Assembly: GCF_945859705.1 (NCBI RefSeq)
Contig: NC_079135.1
Location: 15,874,501 to 15,938,500 of the forward strand
Direction of reading: 5' to 3'
Source: Episyrphus balteatus
Lineage: Eukaryota > Arthropoda > Insecta > Diptera > Syrphidae
DNA length: 64,000 bases
Both the position numbers and the translations under genes were made by a program. The notes under the pieces were generated by a model. The model saw only the letters and a list, made by a program, of their open reading frames with translations. It was not told where the DNA came from and did not search any database. This document shows, piece by piece, positions 36,800 to 47,000 of the stretch. Position 1 is the stretch's first letter; every line of letters starts with the position of its first letter.

Positions 36800-37118
36800 T
36801 TTTTAAATAGTTTTTGGGTCGCTAACACCGAATCCGAAGTCCGTTTTGCCCCATCACGTAACCTCAAAAAATGTCATGAAACCCCAGATAAGAACTTTTG
36901 TTTTTTTGGTTTTGACATTTTTTTGAGGATATCTCAGAAACCTGACGTGATAGGGCAAAATTAACTTCAAATCTGAATTTAGCGATCCAAAACATATTCG
37001 CACATATTCGCACATCCAGATCAGAGATCGTGACATTTTTTGCGGTTATCTCGAAAACCTGATGTGATGGAGCAAAACGGACTTCGGATTCGGTTTCAGC
37101 GACCCAAAAACTATTTGA
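36800..37118. repeat. Three ~90-110-bp units, one inverted
   Basis: Unit 1 (36806-36878, inverted) shares AAATAGTTTTTGGGTCGCTA, ACCGAATCCGAAGTCCGTTT and TCACGTAACCTCAAAAAATG with unit 3 (37029-37117: TGACATTTTTTGCGGTTATC, AAAACGGACTTCGGATTCGG, AGCGACCCAAAAACTATTT). Unit 2 (36914-36990) is a more diverged direct copy of unit 3. The unit order is inverted-direct-direct. A lone diverged monomer sits at about 11157. Confidence 0.75.
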
Positions 37119-37307
37119 AAAGTATCAAAGTATCATTATTTTGTATATATTTATAAATCGTGAATCATTACAAAATGTTACACATACACCACAGTGACCC
37201 AAAGAAAAATTAAGATAAGAATTCTATCGCTGGCTTAATAATGAAACCAGTAAATAAAATGTTATTTGGCAGAAAAAAATACAATTTTATGAAATTTACT
37301 AGTAAAC
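37119..37307. other. A+T-rich spacer
   Basis: Short stretch with no features. Confidence 0.4.
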
Positions 37308-38756
37308 TACCCAGTGACCGACACCCTTGCCAGTTACCGACACCTGGCACAGTTTTCCCCTTTTTCTTAAGGTTTTGTTAGGGTGTAGCGTACGAAAACT
37401 ATTTTTAACGCTTTCAGGCATGTATATTCTATCAGAAAACACTTCACTTCATAGTTGGTAGTGATTGGTTTTGTTGTAATAAAAGGGGCAAGTTTCGAAC
37501 CTCTGTGAAGTGCATGAAACTTGAGAAATTCTTAAGAAAGACATAAGTACAAATCATTGTTTAAATAATATATCTGTATATGGTAAAAAAATTAAAATTG
37601 AATATTTTGTTAGAGAATTGCTTTGTAGATCTATTTCAATTTAAGTTATTACAAAAATAATAACATAATTTAATTTTACGTGGGGTGTTCATAACTAGAA
37701 TATAATGTTCAACGAAATTCAGTGACCGACACTGGTGTCCATAACTGGCGCAATTAGACACGTTTGATGATATTAGTTATGGACACCGTTCTTTTTCTGT
37801 AGAATAGCAGTATAAAAGATCTCGCCGAATAGGCCCAATTATTTTCAAACCACTTTTTGTTTGCTCCTAAGGCCTAGTTTACAGTTCACCGTGTAAAAAA
37901 CAAAAGATTGAAAGCATGGCGTAGCGCTTTTAAATAAGTTTATAAAGTGGGTTTCCTTTCGACTGTGTAAAATTACTTTAAAAAAGTGTGAAAGGAATCT
38001 GAAAACGATTTATTCGATTTATGCAAAAGGTGTGTGTATTGTTTGACAATCATTTTCATGCACACGTTAAAAACTTAGCCCTTGTTTGCCTATTTTTATT
38101 TCCCTTAAGTTCACACATACTAGCTTTTAATTTACAAAGAAAACTTCCACCTTCAAGTTTGAGGTCAAATCTTCTTTGTGTTCCTAAATCTTTCTTTTTA
38201 ATTTTAAGGCATGTAACGTTTGGTCTGGGTCCTTATTCTGGTTCTGTGAAAAAATGAAATGATAAAATTTTCACCATCGGAGTTTTCATTCGACTTTTCA
38301 TTTTATCATTCCATTTTTGCTTTTAAGCTAACTGTCCCTACATTTTTCTACTGATTAAATAGATGCAATAGTCAAAACGTTAACGTATGATCGTAAAAAT
38401 ATAATTTTTGACGTATTCTATGGCAACTTTTAATTTTCTTGTTAAAAAAAAGGATGTATTTCCTTTTTCCATCAAAATTTGTGTCTTGATATATGTAGGT
38501 ACGCAGTTCAACGGTTGTTTGTATTGCTCGACTGCTAGTCTTTTTATGTGGGCTTGAGCTCCTTTTTTTTTTGTTATCATGGCAGGTACGTATTGTTCTT
38601 TTCACAGAAAATATTTCGATGAGAAAATTATTTTCATAATATGATAGAATTTTGACTTTAATTTCCATGTTTCCACTGAATCAGAATCGATGAAAACTAT
38701 TTTCATCAAATTTTTTACAGAACCAGAATAGCCCACCTAAAGTAGAACAGAGAACA

Positions 38757-38836
38757 GGGGCCGAATCACGGCACACGGTTGTTAACGTATGAACGCTATC
38801 TGTACCTACCTTTTTCTTTTGTCATGATTCGACCCC
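38757..38836. repeat. 80-bp palindrome-ended segment inside the 2.1-kb element
   Basis: GGGGCCGAATCA at the left and TGATTCGACCCC at the right are inverted repeats with one mismatch in 12. It could be a very small MITE; no target duplication is evident. Confidence 0.4.
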
Positions 38837-39014
38837 AGGTATTGAAAATTAAGTTTTGTTATGCGTTGAACTGCAAGCTAGGTTTAAACCGTTATTTTCA
38901 AGTACTTGAGTGTTCGTCGGCGTCGACATTTCAGGCTATTATTTAAAAAGGCCAAAACAGAAGCAAAACAAAGACGAAGATCAGCAAAGTGCATTAAATG
39001 CAATTGAATGCTTA

Positions 39015-39178
39015 GCTGCATTTACACTCTCAGTTTTATCGCCGGTGTACGATGTTGCTTCTTGAACTAACACCGTACAACGAGAGAATGTCAGTAGTAA
39101 AACCGTCTTGTTGTTCGGTTCTAATTCAAAAACGGACATCTTACACACCGGCGATAAAACCAAGAGTGTAAATGCAGC
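39015..39178. mobile_element. 164-bp MITE, PIF/Harbinger-like, nested
   Basis: Inverted ends of about 36 bp: GCTGCATTTACACTCTCAGT and, read inverted, GCTGCATTTACACTCTTGGT, both continuing TTTATCGCCGGTGT. TTA flanks both sides (39012-39014 and 39179-39181), the 3-bp target duplication typical of PIF/Harbinger. It is inserted within the 37310-39439 element. Confidence 0.8.
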
Positions 39179-39441
39179 TTAGCTATGGGTGTCCATTACT
39201 AAAAAAATCGGGTGTCCACTACTGAAAAAATGGTGTCGGTAACTAAAAAACCGGTAAAGTATTACATTTTTAATTTTGATATTTTTAAGGAATTACTAAA
39301 TTATTTATTCTTTCATTTTACTATTAAAAACCATTTCTTATAGTTAAATTAACCATTTAAATAATTAAAATTGAAGCAGTGTAGAGAAAGTTATGAATTT
39401 TCAAACACAAATTATCCCTTAAGGGTGTCGGTCACTGGGTA

Positions 39442-39810
39442 CGTTACCCTAGTTAAGGTCTAGAGTCTTTCGGTTAATCTTCCAAAATGATGGATTCTAA
39501 AATATTGTTTTTGACATTTCCTCAATTTTGTAAAAATCAACAAAATTTTTCAATATTATTTTTGACGCAAGTTAGCCCTATTCTGTTTATTGGTTATTGA
39601 CTCTTATTAAAACTGTAATTTTGGACATCGAGGGTAGTATCAAAATTGTACAAAAGTGGATTTCATCAAATAATTCGGTAACTGCACATTTTACAAAAAA
39701 ATGTGACAAAAAGCTTTTAAGTACAGACAACAAAAAAATAAATAAAAAAATGCACAACAGGGTCAAACGAACTTGCTATTATGGTTAAACGTCACGAAAA
39801 CAACTTTTTT
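39442..39810. other. Non-coding spacer before the Penelope-like element
   Basis: No recognisable repeat or gene. The short frame at 39597-39788 has no known motif and is not convincing. Confidence 0.4.
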
Positions 39811-40092
39811 AATTGTATTTTTATAATCTATTTACACCTTATTATGACTTCACTTGAGTCGATACACATTTGTTTAAATTTAATTTTACAAAAAACACTA
39901 CATTTAACGCAAAACGATATAAACAAACACGTAACTAACCTGAATGCATTTCAGAGCGTATGCACTCCATCATCAGCAATCGCGACTAAGCTTAGTTGAG
40001 TTGCAAAAACATTGAAAGCGGTACTTTTCTCTTTTCTTTTAATTTTGTCTTTGGCACATTAGATTAAGTAGGCAAGACTCAATATTGCCGTT
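39811..40092 (-). repeat. PLE terminal repeat, left (inverted) copy
   Basis: Exact reverse complement of 42285-42566 over all 282 bases. It ends at 40092, where the coding region begins abruptly. It carries the hammerhead-like core on the minus strand (about 39932-39982). Confidence 0.95.
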
Positions 40093-41241
40093 AGTGATAT
40101 TAGTGACGAAGAGTTTAATTTGTTAAATAAAGGCCTAAAATTTACACCAACTCCATACAAAAGTGAAATTTTAGACGTGGTTGTTGATATTGAAATAATA
40201 TTAAAGTATAAAGTGCCGTCAACTCAAAATGATATTCGCCGTACTGCTTCCAGTGTAATAAATGCTAATGTCAACTCAATCCAAAAATCGGAAACAGCAA
40301 AATTACAAAAGCAAACGGTGGAAAAATTAAGAAAAAAAGATGTAGTTTATATTAAAGCGGATAAAAGTAATCAAGTTGTCATTTTAGATAAAATAGATTA
40401 TGAACAACGTGTTTTTCAATTGATCTCCGAGTGCGGGTATAAAGAAATACAAAAAAATCCAATTAAAGGAATGATAAGAGAAGTTGATTCCTTACGACAA
40501 AAAATTCGAAGTGTTTTTAGTATTCGTTTAAGTAGATCATTGATTGTTTCGAACCCAAGTTTGCCTAAATTGTATGCGCTACCAAAAACACATAAACAAG
40601 GAAAAAAGATGCGTCCAATCGTCTCCAACATTAATGCTCCAACTTATGAATTGGCTAAATGGTTAGTTAATGAAGTGAAAAAATTACCGAAATTGGAAAG
40701 CTTGTCAGTAAAAAACTCATTTGAGTTTGTGGATAAAATCAAAGATTTAGTGTTGCAAAAAGAGGAAATAATGGTTAGCTTTGACGTGTCATCATTATTT
40801 CCTAATATCCCGGTGAACATCGCGTTAGATGAATTTAAAAAATATTTAAATAAAATTGAAATCGAAAGTGAGAAAAAAGAAGTTTATTTTGAAACAGCAA
40901 AACTTTGCATGAAGCAAAACTTTTTTCAATTCCGGCAAAAAATATTTAGTGTAGAGTTTGGCACAAATATGGGTAACCCGCTCAGCCCTCTTATATCTGA
41001 ACTTTTCATGTCGGCTTTTGAAATTAGTTTAAAAGAAAGAAACCTTCTTCCGCGAGTTTGGCATCGCTACGTTGATGATGTGTTTTCCGTAGTGCATAAA
41101 GACGATATAGAAAAAACGTTGGAAATTTTAAATAACCAATTTAAAACAATAAATTTCACTTATGAAGTTGAAGTGGAAAGAAAAATCACGTTTCTCGATT
41201 TAGAAGTGCAATATAAAAATGATAAAGTTGAATTTGGTGTA
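40072..41241 (+). CDS. Penelope-like reverse transcriptase, N-terminally truncated part
   Basis: Copies the element's RNA into DNA during retrotransposition. The frame is open from 40072, after a stop at 40069, to the MITE at 41242. The first seven codons derive from the left terminal repeat, and true element coding starts at 40093 (SDISDEEFNLLNKGLKFTP, a region found in Penelope proteins). No ATG is present at the 5' end, so the start is missing. Recognisable PLE motifs follow: IKADKSNQVVIL (about 40351), LYALPKTHKQGKKMRPIVSN (40570), motif A SFDVSSLFPNIP (40777), motif B GTNMGNPLSPLISELF (40960), motif C YVDD with both aspartates (41068-41079), and a thumb-like FLDLEV. There are no internal stops. 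Full-length Penelope proteins are about 800 residues, so roughly the first fifth is missing. Confidence 0.9.
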
Positions 41242-41583
41242 CAGTGGAATCTCGCTAACTTGAACACATGCTAAACCAGGCTTGTTCAAGTTACTGGATT
41301 GTTCAAGTAACTGGAACATAAAAAAAAGTCTTCGTTTTTGTATGAATTCAATTTGTTTTATAAATTAATGTAAATGACACAAAACGCAATTAAAAACGTA
41401 GTTACTACATTGAGGAAATTCAAATTTCTGTTAAAAAAAAATTTATTTGTTCAAGTTATAGAGCTTCAAGTATTTTAGTTGTTCAACTTATAGAATCAGT
41501 AATACAAAAGTAGAAGAAAATACCATGTTCAAGTTATTGGATTGTTCAAGTTATCGTATGTTCAAGTTAGCGAGAGTCTACTG
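41242..41583 (+). mobile_element. pogo/Tigger-like MITE, 342 bp, copy 2, inserted in the PLE
   Basis: The ends are CAGTGGAATCTCGCTAACTT and, inverted, CAGTAGACTCTCGCTAACTT, flanked by the TA duplication (41240-41241 and 41584-41585). Subterminal GTTCAAGTTA motifs recur as in the copy at 20604-20936, which lies in the opposite orientation. The insertion falls within a valine codon (GTA); removing the MITE and one TA leaves the PLE frame uninterrupted. Reading into the MITE adds ten residues before a stop at 41272-41274. Confidence 0.93.
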
Positions 41584-41585
41584 TA

Positions 41586-42338
41586 TTTCACAAGCCAACA
41601 AGCACTATGAGAACTATTACTAGTGATTCTTTTTGCCCATTACAACGTAAGTTAGCCGCGTATCACTCTATGGTTCATAGATTATGCCGTTTACCCCTTT
41701 CAATCTCCAATTATAAAAAAGAATACGAGTATATAAAAACAACTGCGTGTGTAAATGGTTTCAGTGAACAAATGATTGATAAACTAATCTATAAACATAC
41801 GCGAAAAGTGAAAAACTTCAACATGACAACCTTTTTCTCACAAGTAGTTAAAAATAAAAATAAAAGAGTAGCGTTGCCCTTTGAACCTTCCATAACAAAT
41901 AAATTAAAACAAGTTTTTAATAACCATGAAATGGATGTGGTCTATAAAAATGACAAAAAATTAGTGAATTTACTTGGTTCTACAAAAGACAAAACAACAA
42001 CATTGAGTAAGTCAGGGATTTACATGATTGAATGCGGTGATTGCAAACGTAAATATTATGGCCAAACAAAACGAAGCATAGAGACAAGATTTAAAGAACA
42101 TATGAATTGTGTCCGTCTCAATCAGCCACAAAAATCTGCGATTGCGTCACACATTTTAAATGATGAACATAACAACATAAACATCGAAAATTTAACCCTA
42201 CTCAAACAAGTAAATGACCACAGACGATTGAATGCATTTGAATCGTTTTACATACAAAAAGACACAAATGCACTAAATTTAGACAACGGCAATATTGAGT
42301 CTTGCCTACTTAATCTAATGTGCCAAAGACAAAATTAA
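41586..42338 (+). CDS. Penelope-like element, C-terminal part with GIY-YIG endonuclease
   Basis: Continuation of the same protein after the MITE. It begins FHKPTSTMRTITSDSFCP, the segment that normally follows the reverse-transcriptase thumb in PLEs, and is in phase with the upstream part once one TA is discounted. The GIY-YIG domain nicks target DNA for priming. Visible are GIYMIECGDC (about 41985), with the cysteine pair typical of Penelope, then KYYGQTKRSIETRFKEH (YYG in place of YIG, followed by the catalytic arginine), the histidine-containing AIASHILNDEH, and the catalytic-type glutamate in FESFYIQ. The stop is at 42336-42338, inside the right terminal repeat. No stops or frameshifts interrupt it. 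The split from the upstream part by the MITE makes the whole gene a probable pseudogene in this copy. Confidence 0.9.
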   Translation, partial: FHKPTSTMRTITSDSFCPLQRKLAAYHSMVHRLCRLPLSISNYKKEYEYIKTTACVNGFSEQMIDKLIYKHTRKVKNFNMTTFFSQVVKNKNKRVALPFEPSITNKLKQVFNNHEMDVVYKNDKKLVNLLGSTKDKTTTLSKSGIYMIECGDCKRKYYGQTKRSIETRFKEHMNCVRLNQPQKSAIASHILNDEHNNINIENLTLLKQVNDHRRLNAFESFYIQKDTNALNLDNGNIESCLLNLMCQRQN

Positions 42339-42566
42339 AAGAAAAGAGAAAAGTACCGCTTTCAATGTTTTTGCAACTCAACTAAGCTTAGTCGCGATTG
42401 CTGATGATGGAGTGCATACGCTCTGAAATGCATTCAGGTTAGTTACGTGTTTGTTTATATCGTTTTGCGTTAAATGTAGTGTTTTTTGTAAAATTAAATT
42501 TAAACAAATGTGTATCGACTCAAGTGAAGTCATAATAAGGTGTAAATAGATTATAAAAATACAATT
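42285..42566 (+). repeat. PLE terminal repeat, right (sense) copy
   Basis: Contains the final 18 codons, the stop, and the 3' non-coding region with the hammerhead-like core at 42401-42428. Exact complement of the left repeat. Confidence 0.95.
42401..42428 (+). ncRNA. Hammerhead-ribozyme-like core (candidate)
   Basis: CTGATGA (42401-42407), then a stem with GAGTG pairing to CGCTC around a CATA loop, then GAAA (42425-42428) matches the conserved hammerhead core CUGANGA-stem II-GAAA. AACTAA upstream can pair with TTAGTT downstream as part of stem I. Hammerheads are known in the pLTRs of Penelope-like elements. Stem III and the cleavage site are not clear, so activity is uncertain. The same core lies inverted in the left repeat. 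Confidence 0.45.
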
Positions 42567-42589
42567 TATTGGACTTCATGCCGTTCAAC

Positions 42590-43100
42590 GTCGAACCGTT
42601 ATTAAACATTTTTAAATAGTCTTAATTTTCAAATATTTTTGGAATTTATTGTTTGAAAATTGTAGGAACCATTTTTAAAAATAAGAATTTTTTGTATTTG
42701 AAAATTTACAAACAATAAAAAAAAAAAATTGTGTGTCATTCTCGCGAAATAATTAAACCACATATAAAAAAAAAGTTTCAAGGAAATTTAATAATTGTTT
42801 TTAAAAATATTCATTAAAAAAAAAAATTATGTATTTTGAAAATTTTTTTAGTTTTAAAATTAACATTACTAAAACGCTTACAAAATAAAGGGTAAAAAAA
42901 ATATTAATTTTTTTTTTTATTAAAAAAAAAAAAGAATTTATGTGCCCTATTACACTCTAGGCTCTAGGGAATCACTCAAAACACTTATAACTTCAGTGGT
43001 TTCGGCTGTAGCTTGACATAGAGACAGACAGATGAAATTTCTAAACGTATTTCTTTGGAATTCTCCATCAATCCTGACTAAATTGCCCTAAAGTTTTTAA
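42590..43100 (+). repeat. Diverged copy of the dispersed family
   Basis: Carries AATTGTAGGAACCATTTTTA, then GGCTCTAGGGAATCACTCAA, GGCTGTAGCT, a short GACAGACAGA tract and GGAATTCTCCATCA, in the same order as 4555-5215. It abuts the right end of the Penelope-like element. Confidence 0.6.
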
Positions 43101-46100
43101 AATGCTGATGTTTACCTCAAGAAAGTTTTTCTGTCACTATTTTTGTGCGACGCTATTTATATCAGCTTGCAAAAATATCCCAACTGCAAGGTAGAAATTA
43201 CTGCTATATAAAATCATTATGATGCATAAATTTTGTAATTACAACATTGCAAAATCATTTAAACATCAATTTATAGGAAACAAAAAAAGTAGAGGCCCAA
43301 AATGGCTACCTTGGGGTACCTTTGAAATGTTTGAAGACAAGTCATCGATACTAATAGTGAGTTGTGAAAGACCAAATATACAGAATATGAGTAATTTTTG
43401 ACCTTAGAAATACTAAGTGCAGATTTTTACAGCGAGATTCAGCAAAAATCTGCAAAACAGAAAACTTCAAAGTATTAAAATGTACCTATACAAAATTTTG
43501 AATAAATATTACAGTTTGATTTATCAATGTAAATGTTTTCTACCTAAAATTTATTGTTTTCCAACTTTCTAAAAAGAAAAACGTGAAAAGAAAAGAAAAA
43601 AAAAAACTAACCAACTGATCTTAATAAAAAGCTTTACCCAAATATTCATGAAAATAAACACACATTCGGGGAAATACTATTTTTTTTTTTTTTTTTTTTT
43701 TCAAAACAACAAATAAAAATTGTAACATTCATGACAATGAAACCTTTATAGTATAGAAAACTGAATCGAAAACCAACAAACATATGAATGTGAAGTACTT
43801 TATAGATTTATTTTTCTCAAACAAAATCTCTTCCTGGTTGGTATATCATCTACAACCGCACGAACAACTTGGAACATTCTCTCAAAAATCCTTGAATCTT
43901 TTGTTTTATTTTTTTTTTTTTTTAAGTTTTTGTTTTTTTTGTTCTCCTTTCGATTTAACGTAACAATGAAATATATTCCAAAAGTTTGCCCTCATCAGTT
44001 TCTCTTTGGTTTCAGTCGATAGTTTTTGAAAAAAAAAAAAAAAAAAAATACATATATCGATAGGTGCTGAGGGGGGAGAAAAGCGGTAGATACAAATTTC
44101 AAATATAAGTTTTAGCGATAGTGTATAGAGTTACACCCATTCTTATAAAATCGATCAAAGATATCCTTTTTGTTGTTGTTTGCTATTTTTTTTTTTTTCT
44201 TCCTTTTTTTTAATTTAAAGGAGCCAACTTTCCAACTGTTTTTCCTATATATCGCTAAACCTTCTGCATCCATATGAAAACTAAAGCCCACCAGAGATGA
44301 AGAATAAGGACGAACTTTTCCCAGGAGCACAAAATTTACTTCTAAACGAGGTGTATAGTGGGTTCTTTCGCATAGAAGTAATCCTGATTTCTCATACATA
44401 TATAATGTTAGGTAGAGGATCTCCATCTCAGAGGCAATAGCAAAAAAAAAAGCGTATTATTTATGGGAAGCTCAAGCTATTGGTTCTATTGTATCTTCTC
44501 TTATGTGTGAGTGCAATTCTCTGATTTAACTTTCATTTTTAGTCAATAATCCATCAGTAGGAAAAAAAAACAAAAGAAAATAGCTTTGCTTTTACTCTTT
44601 ACTGCCTGCTTGACTGACTGACTATGAATCTACTCTTACCTATCCTACCTATAAACCAAGAGTGTATCTTATAGTTCTCAATTTGTGTGGAGAAAAAAAA
44701 AATAAAAAATTCAGTTCAATTGATGTTTATGGATAAACTTCAACTTTTGCAACATTTTCCAGGCACAAAAAAGTTTGCAAAAAAATAAAAAAAAAAAAAA
44801 AGTTTCATATTGCATCTACGACTACTTCAAGTGAATGGTTTAGTTTTTTTTTTTTTTTTTTTTTGTGTTTGTTTATTATTTGTTTGTTCCTTTGGCTTAT
44901 TTCCTTTCATCAGGAGCGTATACCATGCGGCATGGACGGCCACTTTTATTCATCAGAATTAATATTAAAAGGAAAATTATGATTCCAAAAGGTTTTTTTC
45001 ATTTTTATAAAAAAAAAATAAAAAATTAAAAAAAAAAAAAATATCCATCATAAAAAAAAAGAGAAAAATGAAAAAACCATTTTGAGTAAAAGTTTGAAAT
45101 ACAAATAAAAATTGTTCGTACTCGGATGGATTACTTGTGATGTGATTTTGTTTTTTTTTTTTTTTTTTTCAAATCAATTTAGGTCACTGGGAGACAGATC
45201 GACTTAAGTTGAGTTTAAAAAAAAGGGAACAAAGTTTTTGGGAAGCACTCTGCTTTATTGAAACAATTTTTTTTTTCAGTGTGTGTGTTGATGCAGATAT
45301 ACCTACTCGGAACTCGAATTTGATTCAAATGAATAAAAAAAAAATCACAGAGAAAATCACAGAGAAAATCACAAAAACCACTGCACAACGTAACTTAATT
45401 GGCAAATGAAATCACGTACGATTTTCATTTCCTTTTTACTATGAGAGAGAGAGAGGACTTGCTTTGATATTGATGGGTGGAGGATATTGCACAGGCAAAA
45501 ACTAATACCGCAGGTTGCACATTTTTTTCACAATTGGATTTAAGAAAAAAAAAAAATAAAAAAAAAATTGAAATCCTACCCCACCATCAGAGATCACTAA
45601 GGAATGATTGAATAAAAACATCCTGAAGGTACGGTTTAGTGAATGAGCAAGAGTGATGCGGTGGAGTGAATCGAGAGAGTGCAGTGTAAACTAGTATATC
45701 CTAGTAAGCGTAAACCAAGCAAAACCAAACTAAAATAAAGGAAGATTTTCTGTTTGTATCCTTTGATGCACAGCAGTGGAAATATTTGTTCACATTCAGA
45801 ATCAGACGAACATGATGAAAGAGTAGTCAATCGTGTCCTTACATATACTATCGACGAAATATATACAGTTTCGTTGATAGAAGAATGTATAAAAATATGT
45901 GATCTGAAAATGGTGACATCCTAGTATTTCTGAAGAATTCGTAGGAATGATGATGATGGAGTCCATTAAACACATAATCATTTTAAGAGTGTAGATTACA
46001 TTGACATTTAATTTCTTTTGAGGGAAAAGAAAGGAGATGATGATTCTGGTCTGTATCACATTTCGGTTAGTGAAATTCTATAGTCAAAAATGGGTTATGG

Positions 46101-46184
46101 ATAAGAGAATTTAAACATTTTTTTCCTTTACAGCAGTAAAATAGGGCAACAGACACCTATAATATTTATAGTATGTTCAATATT
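43101..46184. other. Non-coding region rich in homopolymers and small satellites
   Basis: Long T and A runs (43679-43701, 44027-44048, 44845-44864). A 13-14 bp tandem repeat (AAAATCACAGAG, three copies) lies at 45345-45375, and a (GA)n run at 45443-45453. No credible gene. Confidence 0.4.
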
Positions 46185-47000
46185 AACAATTTTGTGATAA
46201 AGAAAGTGTACATTAAAACACATTAAAATAAAAAATGCATTACTTTTTCCATTAGAGGGTGCCATATTCAATTTAATAAAACGTTACATAACTTATAACC
46301 AGCAAACAAGCAAGACGCTTCGAACGATACCCTATTTTCAAAATTGCAATATGTAGTTTCGAAGTTATGATGGAACATACATACCGGTTAAACCCTTCTT
46401 TTTGTCAAATACCTACTAATTTTAAAGCGTCATTTTAGACTACTAGCTCCATAAAACTATAATTTGGAGCTATTTCAACTTTTTTAGACTTCATTTTTGT
46501 AATTGAAAGGTCTTTTTAGCCGATAGGCCTTATTAGCCGACACCCGTACTGACCTATTTATGATATAAAATTAGCTTTTCTTTTTTTTACATTAGTGAAA
46601 TTCTGATTCGGGATAAAGAATTAACAGAAACGCTCTACATTAAAACAAAAACTTCATCATTTTTGCCTCTAGAGGGCGCAATACTCAATTTAGTGTAGCG
46701 AAATAAGGTTTATAATTAGCGGACAAGTAGGACCCTTTAAACTATATTTTATTTTGTCAAATTACTATATGTAGTTTTGAAGTTATGATGGAACATAAAT
46801 ACCGGTTAAACCCTCCTTTTGGCCTCACCGTAGTCGAATTTAAAATTTAAAGTGTCATTTTAGACGGCTAGCTACTTGGAACTATGATTTCGAGCTATTT
46901 CAACCATTTAAGACTTCATTTTAGTCAGCAGGCCTTATTAGCCAACATGGGCCTTATTACCCTCCCAAACCTGTTTCTGATATAAAATTAACTTTTAATT
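46185..47000. repeat. Tandem duplication of a ~417-bp unit
   Basis: GATAAAGAA (46196, 46613), TAGAGGG(T/C)GC (about 46252, 46669), GAAGTTATGATGGAACATA (about 46361, 46779), ACCGGTTAAACCCT (46383, 46801) and TGATATAAAATTA (46561, 46978) recur at a constant spacing near 417 bp. The copies are diverged. No coding capacity is seen. Confidence 0.8.

Larger units (their letters stand above)
37310..39439. mobile_element. 2.1-kb non-autonomous DNA transposon with 19-bp perfect TIRs
   Basis: The left end CCCAGTGACCGACACCCTT (37310-37328) is exactly complementary to the right end AAGGGTGTCGGTCACTGGG (39421-39439). TA lies outside each end (37308-37309, 39440-39441), so a Tc1/mariner-type TA target is likely. 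Subterminal repeats of the theme GTGTC(G/C)(G/A)T(A/C)ACT recur inside both ends (37332-37352, 37718-37790, 39187-39250). The interior shows no transposase. It has been colonised by at least one MITE (39015-39178). Confidence 0.8.
39811..42566 (+). mobile_element. Penelope-like retroelement with inverted terminal repeats, 5'-truncated, MITE-interrupted
   Basis: It consists of two perfect 282-bp inverted repeats (39811-40092 and 42285-42566) around a reverse transcriptase plus GIY-YIG endonuclease reading frame. The right repeat contains the last 18 codons, the stop and the 3' non-coding region. The left repeat is a reverse-complement copy of that same 3' end joined directly to a 5'-truncated coding region. 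Such inverted or partial terminal duplications (pLTRs) are a known feature of Penelope-like elements. Perfect identity of the arms and the intact frame on either side of the MITE suggest a recent insertion. No clear target duplication was found. Confidence 0.92.

Noticed and set aside
39781..39999. Short plus-strand frame across the left PLE repeat
   Set aside because: It lies on the antisense strand of the element's 3' non-coding region.
40416..40631. Minus-strand frame within the Penelope-like reverse transcriptase
   Set aside because: Shadow of the real coding strand.
45209..45409. Frame ending in repeated K-I-T-E residues
   Set aside because: Produced by a short tandem repeat (AAAATCACAGAG); not a gene.
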